Positions 8,165 to 18,124 of a DNA stretch of 64,000 bases are shown piece after piece. Numbering within the stretch: the first letter of the stretch is position 1; the number at the start of each line of letters is the position of its first letter. Made by a program: the position numbers and the translations under genes. The DNA is from Neolewinella xylanilytica. Its GTDB lineage: Bacteria > Bacteroidota > Bacteroidia > Chitinophagales > Saprospiraceae. A model generated the notes under the pieces. That model did no database searches. It saw nothing but the letters and a program-made list of their open reading frames with translations, and was not told the DNA's origin. The DNA is taken from positions 992,001 through 1,056,000 of the forward strand of contig NZ_PTJC01000006.1 of NCBI RefSeq assembly GCF_002934605.1. The letters run 5' to 3'.

Positions 8165-9261
8165 GCTATGATGGTTTGTGGGAGCGAAGGTAATTGATAT
8201 TCCGGCCGCAGCCGGGCGCCGAGCCCCGGGGTCTCCGGGACGCTTACGGCGCCCCCCGGTCCGTACGTGATGCCCCCCTCCACCGGGTCCTCCGAAAACA
8301 TGAGCGGGGTGTCGAAGTCGTAGAAAGCGATACGATCAGAAGTTAGTGCGAAGTGGGCGGCGGCGGAAAAACCCAGTCTGGACTCCAGGAATCCACCCAC
8401 CTGCAGGGGTAGGGTAGTGGTATCGACGATCCGGCCGGCGGTGTACAGGCCGCCGGATTTGCTGAGCTTGATGTTGATCCGGTCCACGGCGTCGATCTCG
8501 GTGAGCCGTCGCGCGTCCTGTTCGTTCCAGCAGCTCTCGTCGGCCATCAGGGGGATGGTCGTGCTACGCCGTAATTCAGGCAGGCGGGTCCAGTCGTAGC
8601 GATTGATCGGGGCCTCACAGTGCTGAATGTTGAATCGCTCCATTCCCCGCAGTGCCCGTTTGGCTTCCTCGAAGGTCCAGCCCTGGTTGGCGTCGATGCG
8701 TAGGGGAACATCCGCTCCTACGGCCGCTGAAATGGCCGCGATCCGTTCGATATCCGCTTCGGCGCCCCCACCCAGCTTTACTTTGATCACCGGGAATCCC
8801 CGTCGGGCAACGGTGCGGGCGGCGGCAACCATCGCCTCCGGCGTCCCGAGGCTCACCGTGTAATCGGTGTACAGCGTATGGTTTTCCGTTCCGCCCAGAT
8901 AGCGGTAGAGCGGCAGGCCGGCCTGCTGGGCGGCGATGTCGTGCAACGCGATGTCAAAGGCCGATTTGACGGCGAAATTTCCGTGGAGGGCGCGGTTGAA
9001 TAGGGCGGTGTACGCGGGTGCATCGATTACCGGAGAACCGATTAGCCGTTTTCCCAAATAACGGGCCATGGCCACTGCTCCGTCCAGTGTCTCCCCGTGG
9101 ATCGTGGGGAAGGGGCTCGCCTCCCCCCACCCCTCAAGTCCGTCCGAACTCCGAATCCGTACAAATAAGTTCTCGGCATGGGTGAACGGGCCGAGGGAGA
9201 TGACAAACGGTTCCGTCAACGGAATGCGAATGGGGAATAGCGTAATATCTCGAACGGTCAT
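8161..9261 (-). CDS. Dipeptide epimerase (L-Ala-D/L-Glu epimerase type)
   Basis: An enolase-superfamily protein of the muconate-lactonizing subgroup, 366 residues. It carries the catalytic Lys pair (KVKLG and KLSKSGG), and the magnesium ligands in DANQGW, CEAP and ADES. The C-terminal YDFD gives the DxD motif that binds the dipeptide amino group in L-Ala-D/L-Glu epimerases, which act in murein peptide recycling; this argues against o-succinylbenzoate synthase. I start at the ATG at 9261 rather than a TTG seven codons upstream, because the family's N-terminal strand ([13 protein letters not shown]) follows at once. The exact dipeptide preference is not readable. Confidence 0.82.
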   Translation of the reverse strand: MTVRDITLFPIRIPLTEPFVISLGPFTHAENLFVRIRSSDGLEGWGEASPFPTIHGETLDGAVAMARYLGKRLIGSPVIDAPAYTALFNRALHGNFAVKSAFDIALHDIAAQQAGLPLYRYLGGTENHTLYTDYTVSLGTPEAMVAAARTVARRGFPVIKVKLGGGAEADIERIAAISAAVGADVPLRIDANQGWTFEEAKRALRGMERFNIQHCEAPINRYDWTRLPELRRSTTIPLMADESCWNEQDARRLTEIDAVDRINIKLSKSGGLYTAGRIVDTTTLPLQVGGFLESRLGFSAAAHFALTSDRIAFYDFDTPLMFSEDPVEGGITYGPGGAVSVPETPGLGARLRPEYQLPSLPQTIIA

Positions 9262-10119
9262 TCTTTTTATTTGAGGAAACAAGCTCCGTTATGGCGCATA
9301 GATCTACGAAAAACTCTGTTTCCGGGGTCCAGCAAGGGAGCAGGTCCGGTCTTTTCTTGGCATCCTTTCCATCTCGACCCACATAGCCGTGTTTCATTTG
9401 CGTGCAAATTACCCTAACCGAGTAGTTATCGTTGCCTCGGAGGGTAGCGTAGGCCCCATGCCGCAGCTTGAAAAAAAACATGCCGCGGGATGCACGGCTC
9501 GCGGTCTTTACCGTACAGCGCCACCCCGCCCATTCGGAAAGTAGCGTGGATAAGGTGTCGGCTGCTCGTACCCGGTTGCGGGCAAAAATGGCCGAAGACG
9601 GCGAGCTAATGCAAGCCGATATTGTTGATGGTGTCCGCGCAGATCGTCACCCGCACCTCATGCAGAGATGTACGGTCGTCGCTAAGGTTCTTGGCAGAAT
9701 CGCTTCATGCCAGCATCAGCGAGCATGTCTGGCGGAGCAGGTGGGAAGTGATGCGGCGACTGGAAGAATACTCAATCCATCTCAGCAAGGTGGCGGAAAA
9801 GTTGAAGGTGTCGGAACAAATCGAAACCGCCCAGGCATTTAAAATGCAAGATGGCATGTCAGTGGAAAAAGCGGCGGAAGCGCAAAAAGTGAAAATTAAT
9901 CCCGATCTTATGCACGTGTAGATGGGAGGAGGAACAAGGATTAGTTGCTTTATCTCATTTGATAAAACATCAAACCTAATAAAATTGTCCTTTGCGATGT
10001 TTTATATTTAATAAATGCCTAGCTGATAAAATGACTGTTTATGCATAACCTGCTGTTTTTAAGATGTATATATCTGTGGCACACTCTTTGATGTTAAGAT
10101 TTATGTAAACCTACGCCCT
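9262..10119. other. Intergenic region, no convincing gene
   Basis: About 860 bases. A short open frame on the plus strand (9622-9921) ends in a helical stretch (SEQIETAQAFKMQDGMSVEK) that vaguely recalls the C-terminal tails of PD-(D/E)XK-type transposase nucleases, so a decayed remnant is possible, but there is no catalytic core. From about 9945 the DNA becomes AT-rich and holds a perfect 10-bp inverted repeat (ATAAAACATC at 9962-9971, its complement at 9996-10005), plausibly the promoter or operator region of the next gene. Confidence 0.5.
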
Positions 10120-10482
10120 ATGTCGATTTATCAGGACAGCCTACCCGACTACCAACACAACACCCTAGATTACATTAATCGATTAGACCAACAATCCGCC
10201 AAAGTAGTGGCGATGGCCGGAGATATCCCCATGCCGATTGCCCTGCGTTCGGAATTACTGCAAACCTGGCGCATCACTCGTCAAAAACTGGCTTATTTCC
10301 GTCGGGAGCTCGAACGGGCCGATGGTGAATTCCGGAAAGAACTGGAAGTCTTGCACAATGCGTTGCTTCCCGAAGTAATCGCCTACCAAGTTCGGCTTGG
10401 GGCTATGATGATCGGCGACACTTGCGAAGATCACCGCTACCTCCACCGTTGGAGGGCCATCTGGACGAATTTCACCTGCTAA
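10120..10482 (+). CDS. Hypothetical small protein
   Basis: A 120-residue protein, predominantly helical and charged, without a signal peptide or membrane span. A central stretch (RITRQKLAYFRRELERADGE) looks like an amphipathic or coiled-coil helix. I recognise no family. It lies 166 bases upstream of the CheB/CheR-PAS gene on the same strand and follows an AT-rich region with an inverted repeat, so it could be co-expressed with the signalling protein. The ATG at 10120 is the first in frame. The coding call itself is uncertain. Confidence 0.5.
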   Translation: MSIYQDSLPDYQHNTLDYINRLDQQSAKVVAMAGDIPMPIALRSELLQTWRITRQKLAYFRRELERADGEFRKELEVLHNALLPEVIAYQVRLGAMMIGDTCEDHRYLHRWRAIWTNFTC

Positions 10483-10648
10483 CGTTGCCCGGAGTTAATT
10501 CAAAAAACGCAATAGACCCCTCGCGTGCCCTGCCTTCCTTTGCATCAGAGCGTTAAGGGGGGTGTTTGCTTATCATGGGTGCACTAGCCTAATGTTTGTT
10601 ACTATTGCTTTTCATGATTTGTTGCGACCGTGAAAATTTTGGTGTTTA

Positions 10649-13600
10649 ATGACAGTGAGGATCATCGGTATCGGTGCCTCCGCTGGTGGCTTGCAAGCCC
10701 TTGAGGAGTTTTTTTCTGAAGTTCCGGTAGGGTTGGGTGTGGCTTTCATAGTGGTGCAGCATCTGAGTATGGATCATGCCAGCTCGATGAGCTCGATCCT
10801 CCAGCGTACGACGAGTCTGCGGGTCGTACCGTTAGATAGTTTGGTTGTTCCCGAACCGGATACGGTTTACGTGAAGATGCCCGGGGTTGACGTAGAAGTG
10901 GACAAAATGACTATCCGGACTGTCGCCCGTAACGCGACAAAGAATGCTCTTTACCTCCCCATTGACGATTTCTTTTTCAGTCTGGCCAAATCACGGGGTG
11001 AAGATGCAATCGCTATCGTCCTTTCCGGGATGGGGGCCGATGGAAGCCGGGGCCTTAAAGAGGTGAAATCTCGTGGCGGACTGGTTATGGTGCAGCATCC
11101 GGGATCGGCTCAGTTTGACGGTATGCCCCGTGCGGCCCTCCGCCAGCATCTTGCCGATATCGTGCTGCCGCCCGCTGAACTGGCCTCCCGCCTCGCCACC
11201 ATGCTCCGTCATAGCACGGCACTAGATCCGGAGAATGACGTACTGCACAATCTGACCCAATCCGACCTGGTTCGCAAGTTATTAGACCGGATCTATCAAA
11301 CCGCCCGCTTAGATTTCAACCGGTATCGGCCCGCTACGATTATGCGGCGAATCGAGAAACGCATGTTGATCCGACAGCACGCCGATCTAGCACAGTACGT
11401 CCAGCAAACCCTTGAGGACGAGGAGGAACTGCAAACCCTGCGGCAAAGCTTTCTCATCGGGGTAACCCGATTCTTTCGGGACCAGGATGCCTTCGACGTA
11501 CTGAAGCAGGAGGTCATTCCCTCTCTTTTCGATCAGGTGGGGGAGCGGGAAGTACGCATTTGGGTGCCCGCCTGCTCCACCGGCGAGGAAGCCTACAGCA
11601 TCGCCATCCTCATTCAGGATTACCTGGATTCAAACGGTTTGGAGCGTACGTTTAAGATCTTTGGCTCCGACGTGGACCGTAAATCGATCATTACCGCGGC
11701 TGCCGGGGTGTACGACGAATCCATTGCCGCAGACGTTCCGGCACCCTGGTTACAAAAGTATTTCATTCGGGAACCCCCTGGCTTCAGGGTTCGTCCGGAC
11801 CTGAAGGAAAACATTCTTTTTGCCGTTCAGAACCTGCTGGATGATCCGCCCTTCATTCGCATTGACTTTTTATCCTGTCGGAATTTTCTAATCTACGTGA
11901 ACGGGGAAGGGCAGCAGCGCATTTTGGCAAATTTTCACTTCAGCCTTAACCCTTCAGGCTGTCTGATGCTTGGCCCCAGCGAAAGCCTCGGGGGCTTACA
12001 ATCCGCCTTTACCACCGTGGATCGTCGTTGGAAGATCTACCGCAAACGAATGGGCGGAAAGACACCGGCGAGAAGGGGCGGGCACATTATCGACCATTCA
12101 TCTTCTCTGACCGAAGGCGAAAATACCCCGGCAGTACCGCAGCTGAGCCAGCGGCTGGCGGACTCCTCGACCGGTGCCTTCAAAAGATCTAATCCATCCT
12201 CCTTGGCTTCCATGGACTTTTACGCTCGCTACCTCTCCGAGCGCTACGCACCGGCGACGCTTTTCGTAAACCGGCAGTACGATATTTTATACTTGAATGG
12301 CGACTTCGACGGCATGCTCCGGCTACCCCGGTTCAATGCCATGCTGTCGTTGCACACCATGGTGAGTCAGGAAGCGCAAAGCCTGCTCACCGCGGGCGTG
12401 GATCGGGTGTTGCGCACCGGAAACTCCGGGGTTTTCGAACGCATTAATCTAGCGGACACGGGCAATACCCCGAATTACGTGCGGGTACGCTTCAGCGTAA
12501 CGGAGTTCGCACAGGTAGACGAGCCGGTCGCCATGCTGGAATTTTTTCCCAGCGAAGAGCAGTTGAAATTCGGGGCGGAAATCGAAGGGGACGAGGTCTA
12601 TTCAGTCGATAGCAGATTAAGAGAACGGATTCGGCGGTTGGAGGCGGAGCTGCTGTCGAGTGAGCAAAGGGGGCAAAAGTTGTATAACGAACTGGAAGCG
12701 ACCAATGAAGAGTTACAATCCAGCAACCGGGAGCTGTTGGCCTCCAACGAGGAAATGCAGAGTACCAACGAGGAACTCCAATCGGTCAACGAAGAGCTGT
12801 ATACGGTTAACAACGAATTCCAGCGGAAAAACGAGGAACTGAACAACATCAACAACGATGTCCACAATCTTCTGAAGAGTACCCAAATCAGTACGATCTT
12901 CGTTGACGATCAGTTACGGATCCGTCGGTTTACTCCCGGAGTGGGCCAGCAGTTCGATCTGCATACCTCGGACCTGGGGCGTCCCATAACCTCCTTTTCC
13001 AATCCCTTCGAAGAACTGGACTTCGAAGCGCTTTGCCGCAAGGTGTTAACCTCGACCGTTCGCCACGATCAGGAGATTCAAGACAGGAAAGGGAATTATT
13101 TCCTGTTACGAATGCTGCCGTACCTCACCGATCAGGAGCATGTACAGGGCATCGTCATTACTTTCGTGGACATCAACGATTTGGTGTTCACCCGTCATCG
13201 GCTCACCGACATGGCGAACAAGTACGAGGCTATTTTCGAGAATACGGAGGAGACCATCGCCGTACTCTGGGAGAACAGCCGGATCGAGGAAGTTAATCGT
13301 CCACTTGCCGGCCGCCAGAAAGCCGAGTTAGTCGGAACGTACTTCACCGACCTGATCGTGAGCGATCAGGATAAAGTACGGTTCAACGAAGGCCTGCGGG
13401 CTAGTTTCGACCGGGGAGAAGTCTCCAATCAGGAATTGAGCCTGAAAAGTTCCGCGGGATCGACCATCTATACCAAGCTAGAGATCATTCCGATCGCTCC
13501 CACGGTGGAGAACACCGCTGAAAAGATGGGCCGGGTAAGTCAAGTTATGGTGATCATTCATGATTTCACCGAAATTGAAGAAGAGCGTCAGCAGTCGACC

Positions 13601-13936
13601 GCGATTATCTCCAAGTACGTCGAAGCCCTCTCCCAGCTGCAGCAGGATGCGGGTCTGGTAGACATGCAGGATCGATTAATCAACGTCAACCACATGCGCG
13701 GGCACATTCATGAGCCTGACCACTACCTGAACAGAATGATATCTGACTTTATCACCCCATCGGGTATGGAAAAATACCGGTTAGCCGTCGACCGGATTCG
13801 GGGCGGGAGTGAAGTGGAAAAAGTCACGTTCTCGCTGCAGGAATTACTGGATGACAATCAACCGCGTACCGTGCTTTACCGTCCGGTATTCATTAACGGT
13901 GTACTCACCTTCATCAATTTTGAGACGGTAGATTAG
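10649..13936 (+). CDS. CheB-CheR-PAS fusion signalling protein
   Basis: A 1095-residue multidomain protein. Residues about 1-185 are a CheB methylesterase domain without a receiver: GIGASAGG with Ser11, VVQHLSMDH with the His, and SGMGADGSRG with the Asp. Residues about 200-465 are a CheR methyltransferase (SAM site VPACSTGEEAYS, LSCRNFLIYV). A long coiled coil rich in NEELQS repeats (about 655-735) leads to two or three PAS-type sensor domains. No histidine kinase domain follows. Classical CheB/CheR adjust methylation of chemoreceptors, but no chemotaxis gene is near, so the target is unknown. It ends 173 bases from a convergent sigma-54 activator. Confidence 0.88.
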   Translation: MTVRIIGIGASAGGLQALEEFFSEVPVGLGVAFIVVQHLSMDHASSMSSILQRTTSLRVVPLDSLVVPEPDTVYVKMPGVDVEVDKMTIRTVARNATKNALYLPIDDFFFSLAKSRGEDAIAIVLSGMGADGSRGLKEVKSRGGLVMVQHPGSAQFDGMPRAALRQHLADIVLPPAELASRLATMLRHSTALDPENDVLHNLTQSDLVRKLLDRIYQTARLDFNRYRPATIMRRIEKRMLIRQHADLAQYVQQTLEDEEELQTLRQSFLIGVTRFFRDQDAFDVLKQEVIPSLFDQVGEREVRIWVPACSTGEEAYSIAILIQDYLDSNGLERTFKIFGSDVDRKSIITAAAGVYDESIAADVPAPWLQKYFIREPPGFRVRPDLKENILFAVQNLLDDPPFIRIDFLSCRNFLIYVNGEGQQRILANFHFSLNPSGCLMLGPSESLGGLQSAFTTVDRRWKIYRKRMGGKTPARRGGHIIDHSSSLTEGENTPAVPQLSQRLADSSTGAFKRSNPSSLASMDFYARYLSERYAPATLFVNRQYDILYLNGDFDGMLRLPRFNAMLSLHTMVSQEAQSLLTAGVDRVLRTGNSGVFERINLADTGNTPNYVRVRFSVTEFAQVDEPVAMLEFFPSEEQLKFGAEIEGDEVYSVDSRLRERIRRLEAELLSSEQRGQKLYNELEATNEELQSSNRELLASNEEMQSTNEELQSVNEELYTVNNEFQRKNEELNNINNDVHNLLKSTQISTIFVDDQLRIRRFTPGVGQQFDLHTSDLGRPITSFSNPFEELDFEALCRKVLTSTVRHDQEIQDRKGNYFLLRMLPYLTDQEHVQGIVITFVDINDLVFTRHRLTDMANKYEAIFENTEETIAVLWENSRIEEVNRPLAGRQKAELVGTYFTDLIVSDQDKVRFNEGLRASFDRGEVSNQELSLKSSAGSTIYTKLEIIPIAPTVENTAEKMGRVSQVMVIIHDFTEIEEERQQSTAIISKYVEALSQLQQDAGLVDMQDRLINVNHMRGHIHEPDHYLNRMISDFITPSGMEKYRLAVDRIRGGSEVEKVTFSLQELLDDNQPRTVLYRPVFINGVLTFINFETVD

Positions 13937-14019
13937 TGCTTCCGGATCGAACTGAGCAGTGATACCCGGAAGCCGAGGGCGTAGTGCCGGGCGAGTGGTT
14001 AACCGTATGGCAGCTTAAA

Positions 14020-14043
14020 CCTTGCGGAGCGCTACCCGCAAGG
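14020..14043. terminator. Hairpin between convergent genes
   Basis: A perfect 8-bp stem, CCTTGCGG (14020-14027) with CCGCAAGG (14036-14043), and an 8-base loop lies between the convergent CheB/CheR-PAS gene and the sigma-54 activator. No strong T-run follows directly, so termination is likely but not proven. Confidence 0.4.
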
Positions 14044-14109
14044 TCACCAGGCTATGGGAGGTTTTTAGGCGGGAAGGCCAACACCACGATGGTGAAGGGT
14101 AACCTATCC

Positions 14110-15915
14110 TTATTTCGGACTTTGACCGCTAGTACGTCCGGATGGGCGATTGATGCCTAGTTTACGCATTTTGCTAAAGAGCGTCTGTGGATTCAGCCCC
14201 AGTAATTTTGCCGCTCCGTCTTTTCCGCTCACCTTGCCTTCCGTAAGGTGGAGCACCGAAAGAATGTGGCGACGTTGCATCTCTTCAAAGGTTATCACGT
14301 CCGCTTCGGTCAGCACCGTATTCGCGCCCAGCGGCTGCATTGCTGCTTTGGGGGCACGATCCAGGGAGATGTCCAGGTATTCACCGTCGCTCACAATCAG
14401 GGCGCGTTGAATGATATTTTCCAGTTCGCGTACGTTTCCGTCGAAGGGGTAAGCCTGTAGGCGATCGATGTCTTCCTGCCTGACCCGGAAGGACCGCCCA
14501 TTTTTCGGTCCGTGCTTCTTGATAAAGTGTGCTACCAAAGCAGGTATATCTTCGGGCCTTTCGCGTAGGGCCGGACTGTGGATCGGAAATACGTTCAGCC
14601 GGAAGTACAAATCCGAACGAAAGGATCCCTCGCTTACCCGTTCGCGCAGGTTGCGGTTCGTCGCGGCAATGATCCGTACGTCCGTTTGAATGCTCTCTTT
14701 CGCACCCAGCGGAGTGAATTCTCCGTCTTGAAGGACCCGGAGCAGCCGCGTCTGCAATAACATCGGCATCTCCCCGATCTCGTCGAGGAATAATGTACCC
14801 TCGTCGGCTAGTTCGAAGCGACCCAAATGGTCGCCACGCGCACCCGTGAAGGCACCTTTGCGGTAGCCGAACAGCTCGCTTTCGATCAGATCGGCGGGAA
14901 GGGCACCGCAGTTCAGGATGACCAGGGGGCGGCGTGCGCGCAGGCTAAGGGCGTGAATTGCCCGCGCGATCAATTCCTTTCCCGTGCCGGTTTCCCCGGT
15001 GATCAACACGGTGCTGTCGGTGGCCGCCACCTGATTGATCTGCTGGAGCACTTTATCGTACAGCGGACTCTGGGAAACGATCTTGTAGGATATCTGACCG
15101 CTCAGTTTGTCATTCATTAATGCACTCCGCCTTTCTAACTGGGTGGAGAGTTTCTCGAGCTCGATTTCCAGCGTTTGACGCTGTCGCTCCTCCGCCCGTC
15201 GGCCGGTCAGGTCAAAGGCGGTGATCATGTACTGATCTTTGTACGCGATTTTACTTAGCGGCTTGATCGTGACTTCGACGGGAATGAGGGTGTTGTTATT
15301 CCGTTGGAACGAGGTCTGGTAGGTTACGGACCCCCGCGTCATCGCCGATCGTAGATGGCTGGCAATATCCTGCGCGTTCTGTTCGGCGTCGATTTCGGTC
15401 AGGGCGGGGAGCGGTTGGGTACGATCGAGCCCCAATTCGATGAGCAGGGGCAGGTTGATGGAAAGGACGTTTCCCTGTTCGTCGATGCGCATCGCAAAGC
15501 AATTTAGCTTATCGATGACTACCTCCGCATCCTCCTCTGGGATATACTTTGCCGCCTCCCCATCGATTCGCGTACGGCTGATGATGCCGCAAATAGCGGG
15601 GCTGTTCGCGTAGGTGATGCGCGTGGCAAAAAGAATGAGTGGCTTTCGGGTGTTGGAAAAGCGCCCGACCGGGAGCACCAATCTTCGGGTAGCCCCGCCC
15701 TGCTTGAAACTTAACAGGAAACCTCGAAACTCCGCTGGATTGTGAAAAATGCCGAGGCCGAATACGGTGCGATCCATCTCAACCAGGTCGGGCTGGCCCG
15801 CAACGGACAACATCGAGCGGTTTGCACAGGCAATGTTCCCGTTTTGCAAAGCGATGAAGCCTGGTAAAGGGACCGTTTCCAGAATCCTACCTAAGTCGGA
15901 AGTGGGTGAGTTCAT
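14110..15915 (-). CDS. Sigma-54-dependent transcriptional activator (PAS-AAA+-Fis)
   Basis: A 601-residue enhancer-binding protein that remodels sigma-54 RNA polymerase to start transcription. The N-terminal 260 residues are PAS-like sensor regions. The AAA+ core has Walker A GETGTGKE, the sigma-54 contact loop GAFTGA, Walker B TLFLDEIGEMP, and an arginine-rich second half. The C-terminus carries a Fis-type helix-turn-helix (GAAKLLGLNPQTLFSKMRKL). It has no receiver domain, so it probably senses a ligand or partner through PAS. I use the ATG at 15915 rather than a TTG at 15936. Target promoters are unknown; neighbours are the CheB/CheR-PAS protein and the beta-oxidation pair. Confidence 0.9.
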   Translation of the reverse strand: MNSPTSDLGRILETVPLPGFIALQNGNIACANRSMLSVAGQPDLVEMDRTVFGLGIFHNPAEFRGFLLSFKQGGATRRLVLPVGRFSNTRKPLILFATRITYANSPAICGIISRTRIDGEAAKYIPEEDAEVVIDKLNCFAMRIDEQGNVLSINLPLLIELGLDRTQPLPALTEIDAEQNAQDIASHLRSAMTRGSVTYQTSFQRNNNTLIPVEVTIKPLSKIAYKDQYMITAFDLTGRRAEERQRQTLEIELEKLSTQLERRSALMNDKLSGQISYKIVSQSPLYDKVLQQINQVAATDSTVLITGETGTGKELIARAIHALSLRARRPLVILNCGALPADLIESELFGYRKGAFTGARGDHLGRFELADEGTLFLDEIGEMPMLLQTRLLRVLQDGEFTPLGAKESIQTDVRIIAATNRNLRERVSEGSFRSDLYFRLNVFPIHSPALRERPEDIPALVAHFIKKHGPKNGRSFRVRQEDIDRLQAYPFDGNVRELENIIQRALIVSDGEYLDISLDRAPKAAMQPLGANTVLTEADVITFEEMQRRHILSVLHLTEGKVSGKDGAAKLLGLNPQTLFSKMRKLGINRPSGRTSGQSPK

Positions 15916-15997
15916 TAATCCGGTGTGAGCTCCCAAATTTACTAAATCCCGTCAATCTTCACGCAGCTACCTCACAAATTTGGATATTTAATAAGTA

Positions 15998-18124
15998 CTA
16001 GGGAGTTAGGCGATTCAGGTCAATCTCCCTGATAAAACGAGGGACGGTAAAGCGCTGGCCGTAACGCTCCTTTAATTCCTCGCAGCGCTGCAGAAAATTC
16101 TCGTGTCCGTAGCTGTAGATGTACCGCATAACCCCCCCGGTGTATCCCGGAAATCCCCAACCGTACACACTGGCGAGATTAGCGGCTTCGATGTACTCGA
16201 TCACCCCTTCCTGAAGGCACCAGCCCGCCTCGATAACCTGGGTAAAGAGGAAGCGGTGTTTCATGCGAAGCCGGTCGTAATCATCCTTGGTAACGGGGAA
16301 GTGCTTTTCCAAACCCGACCATAGGCGGCTGTTCCCGTTCGCTTCGTATTCGTAAAACCCGGCGCGTTTACTCTTTCCACTCCGTTCCAGTTCTTCCTTG
16401 ACCTTGATGAGAGCCGGAACGGCAGGGTGCTGTTTATACCGTTTACCGTAATGGTCGGCGGCTTGCTGTTCGTACCGTAGTACGAATTTGAGCCCTAGGT
16501 CATCCGCCATGGCCAACGGGCCGCTTTTCATGCCCGCCTGTCGGCCCATGTTCTCGATTAATGCGGCCGGATAGCCTTCGTTGAGCATGGTGACGCCCTC
16601 CAGGATGTAGGTATTGAGTACCCGTGCCGCAAAAAACCCCCAACTGTCCTTGACCACGATGGGGAGTTTGCGGATCGCAATGGCGAAGTCGAAAGCACGG
16701 GCCACGGTTTCGTCGCTGGTCTGTTCTCCCTTTACCACCTCAACCACCGCAGTTTTTTCCGCCGGTAAGAAAAAGTGAAGCCCTACGTAGTTTTCGGGGC
16801 GCAGACTTCCCCTCCCTAATTCCGTAATGGGGATCGACAGCGTATTCGTGCCAAATATGGCATACTCATCCAGGTGCTCTTCCGCCTCCCGCGTCACCTT
16901 GGTCTTGACCGATTTATTTTCGAAGACGGCTTCCACCACGATGTCACAATCCACGAAAAGGTCGCTCTTGGCGGTAGTGGTAATTCGGTTCAGCAGCTTT
17001 TCCCGATCCTCCGGCTGGAAGGTGCCGCGCTCGATGTACTCGTCGATCTTGTCGGCGATGTAGTCTTTTCCCCGGTCGGCGATGGGTTGGCTCACGTCCT
17101 TCAGGATTACCTCAAAGCCGTTGCGCAGACACAAAAAAGCAATCCCGGATCCCATCATGCCCGCTCCGATTACCCCCATGCGGCGGGCGCGGAACTTTCC
17201 GTACCCTTTGGGTCTGCCTACCCCCCCGCGTACCGCCTGTTTGTCGAACCAGTAGGTGGAGATCATGTTTTTCGTGACCGGGTCGGTGGCCACGCGGGCG
17301 TAGTAGCGGCTGTCGAGGCGATAGGCAGTCGTAAAGTCCAATTTGCTGCCTTCCGCGAGCAAATCGATAATGGCCAGTTTGGCGGGGTAGAGGTCGTTCG
17401 TCTTTGCCGAAAGCCGGGCGGTAAGCAGGCGAATGCGGTGGCCCAGGTTAGGATCCGCGGCGGTGCCGCCCGGGATCTCCCCGTCCGGATCGTCCCAAGT
17501 GCGACGGACGTCATGGTGGGCCAGAAGCCACTTCTTTGCCTTGCGGAGCATGTCGGTCCGATCCTCGGCAAGTTCGTCCACTAAGCCTACTTTTAACGCT
17601 TCCTGCGGACTGTACCGCCGGCCCTCCAGCAGTAACGGATAGGCTCTTTCAATGCCCAACAGCCACATAAGCCGGATCACCGCTCCGCCACTAGGAATGA
17701 GGCCGATCTTAACTTCCGGGTGACCCAGCCGCATTTTAGAGTCGGCTACGGCAATGCGGTAGTGGCAGGCCAGGGTAAGTTCGAAGCCCGTACCGAGAGC
17801 GTCGCCGTTGATGGCCGCCGCCACGGGAACGCCGGGCACTTCGAGGTCACGCAAAAACTGTTTGAGCTGTTGCGATGCCTCGAATGCTTTGGCCGGATCA
17901 TTCAGCTGGTAGAGGTAATCCAGGTCGCCGCTTTCGAGGAAGTCCTGCTTCGCGCTGGTAATAATGACACCGTTCAGCTTGCCGGCAAGCTTTTCCTGTT
18001 TGAGGTGCTCGATCACGGGGGCGAATGCCGCTACGATTTCGTGATTCAGCAGATTCCCGGACCGGCCGGACATGTCCAGAATCAGCGTAGCGATGTTGTC
18101 AGTATCCTTGCGGTAATAAATCAT
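15998..18124 (-). CDS. fadJ: Enoyl-CoA hydratase / 3-hydroxyacyl-CoA dehydrogenase fusion
   Basis: A 708-residue multifunctional alpha subunit of fatty acid beta-oxidation. The N-terminal crotonase domain (about 1-190) keeps both catalytic Glu residues (ALGTGFELTLA and HPEVKIGLIP). The middle and C-terminal part is a 3-hydroxyacyl-CoA dehydrogenase with NAD-binding GVIGAGMMGSGIA and the catalytic His-Glu pair in GLHFFLPAEKTAVVEVV. It overlaps the upstream thiolase-like gene by 4 bases (ATGA). The alpha subunit looks fully active while its thiolase partner does not. The fadJ/fadB choice is by layout only. Confidence 0.88.
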   Translation of the reverse strand: MIYYRKDTDNIATLILDMSGRSGNLLNHEIVAAFAPVIEHLKQEKLAGKLNGVIITSAKQDFLESGDLDYLYQLNDPAKAFEASQQLKQFLRDLEVPGVPVAAAINGDALGTGFELTLACHYRIAVADSKMRLGHPEVKIGLIPSGGAVIRLMWLLGIERAYPLLLEGRRYSPQEALKVGLVDELAEDRTDMLRKAKKWLLAHHDVRRTWDDPDGEIPGGTAADPNLGHRIRLLTARLSAKTNDLYPAKLAIIDLLAEGSKLDFTTAYRLDSRYYARVATDPVTKNMISTYWFDKQAVRGGVGRPKGYGKFRARRMGVIGAGMMGSGIAFLCLRNGFEVILKDVSQPIADRGKDYIADKIDEYIERGTFQPEDREKLLNRITTTAKSDLFVDCDIVVEAVFENKSVKTKVTREAEEHLDEYAIFGTNTLSIPITELGRGSLRPENYVGLHFFLPAEKTAVVEVVKGEQTSDETVARAFDFAIAIRKLPIVVKDSWGFFAARVLNTYILEGVTMLNEGYPAALIENMGRQAGMKSGPLAMADDLGLKFVLRYEQQAADHYGKRYKQHPAVPALIKVKEELERSGKSKRAGFYEYEANGNSRLWSGLEKHFPVTKDDYDRLRMKHRFLFTQVIEAGWCLQEGVIEYIEAANLASVYGWGFPGYTGGVMRYIYSYGHENFLQRCEELKERYGQRFTVPRFIREIDLNRLTP

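Noticed and set aside
9134-9481. 115-codon minus-strand frame at the start of the epimerase gene
   Set aside because: It mostly overlaps the conserved epimerase N-terminus in another frame and has no protein-like features.
9468-9842. 124-codon plus-strand frame in the gene-poor stretch
   Set aside because: Composition is uneven and no domain is visible; the neighbouring frame has the only protein-like tail.
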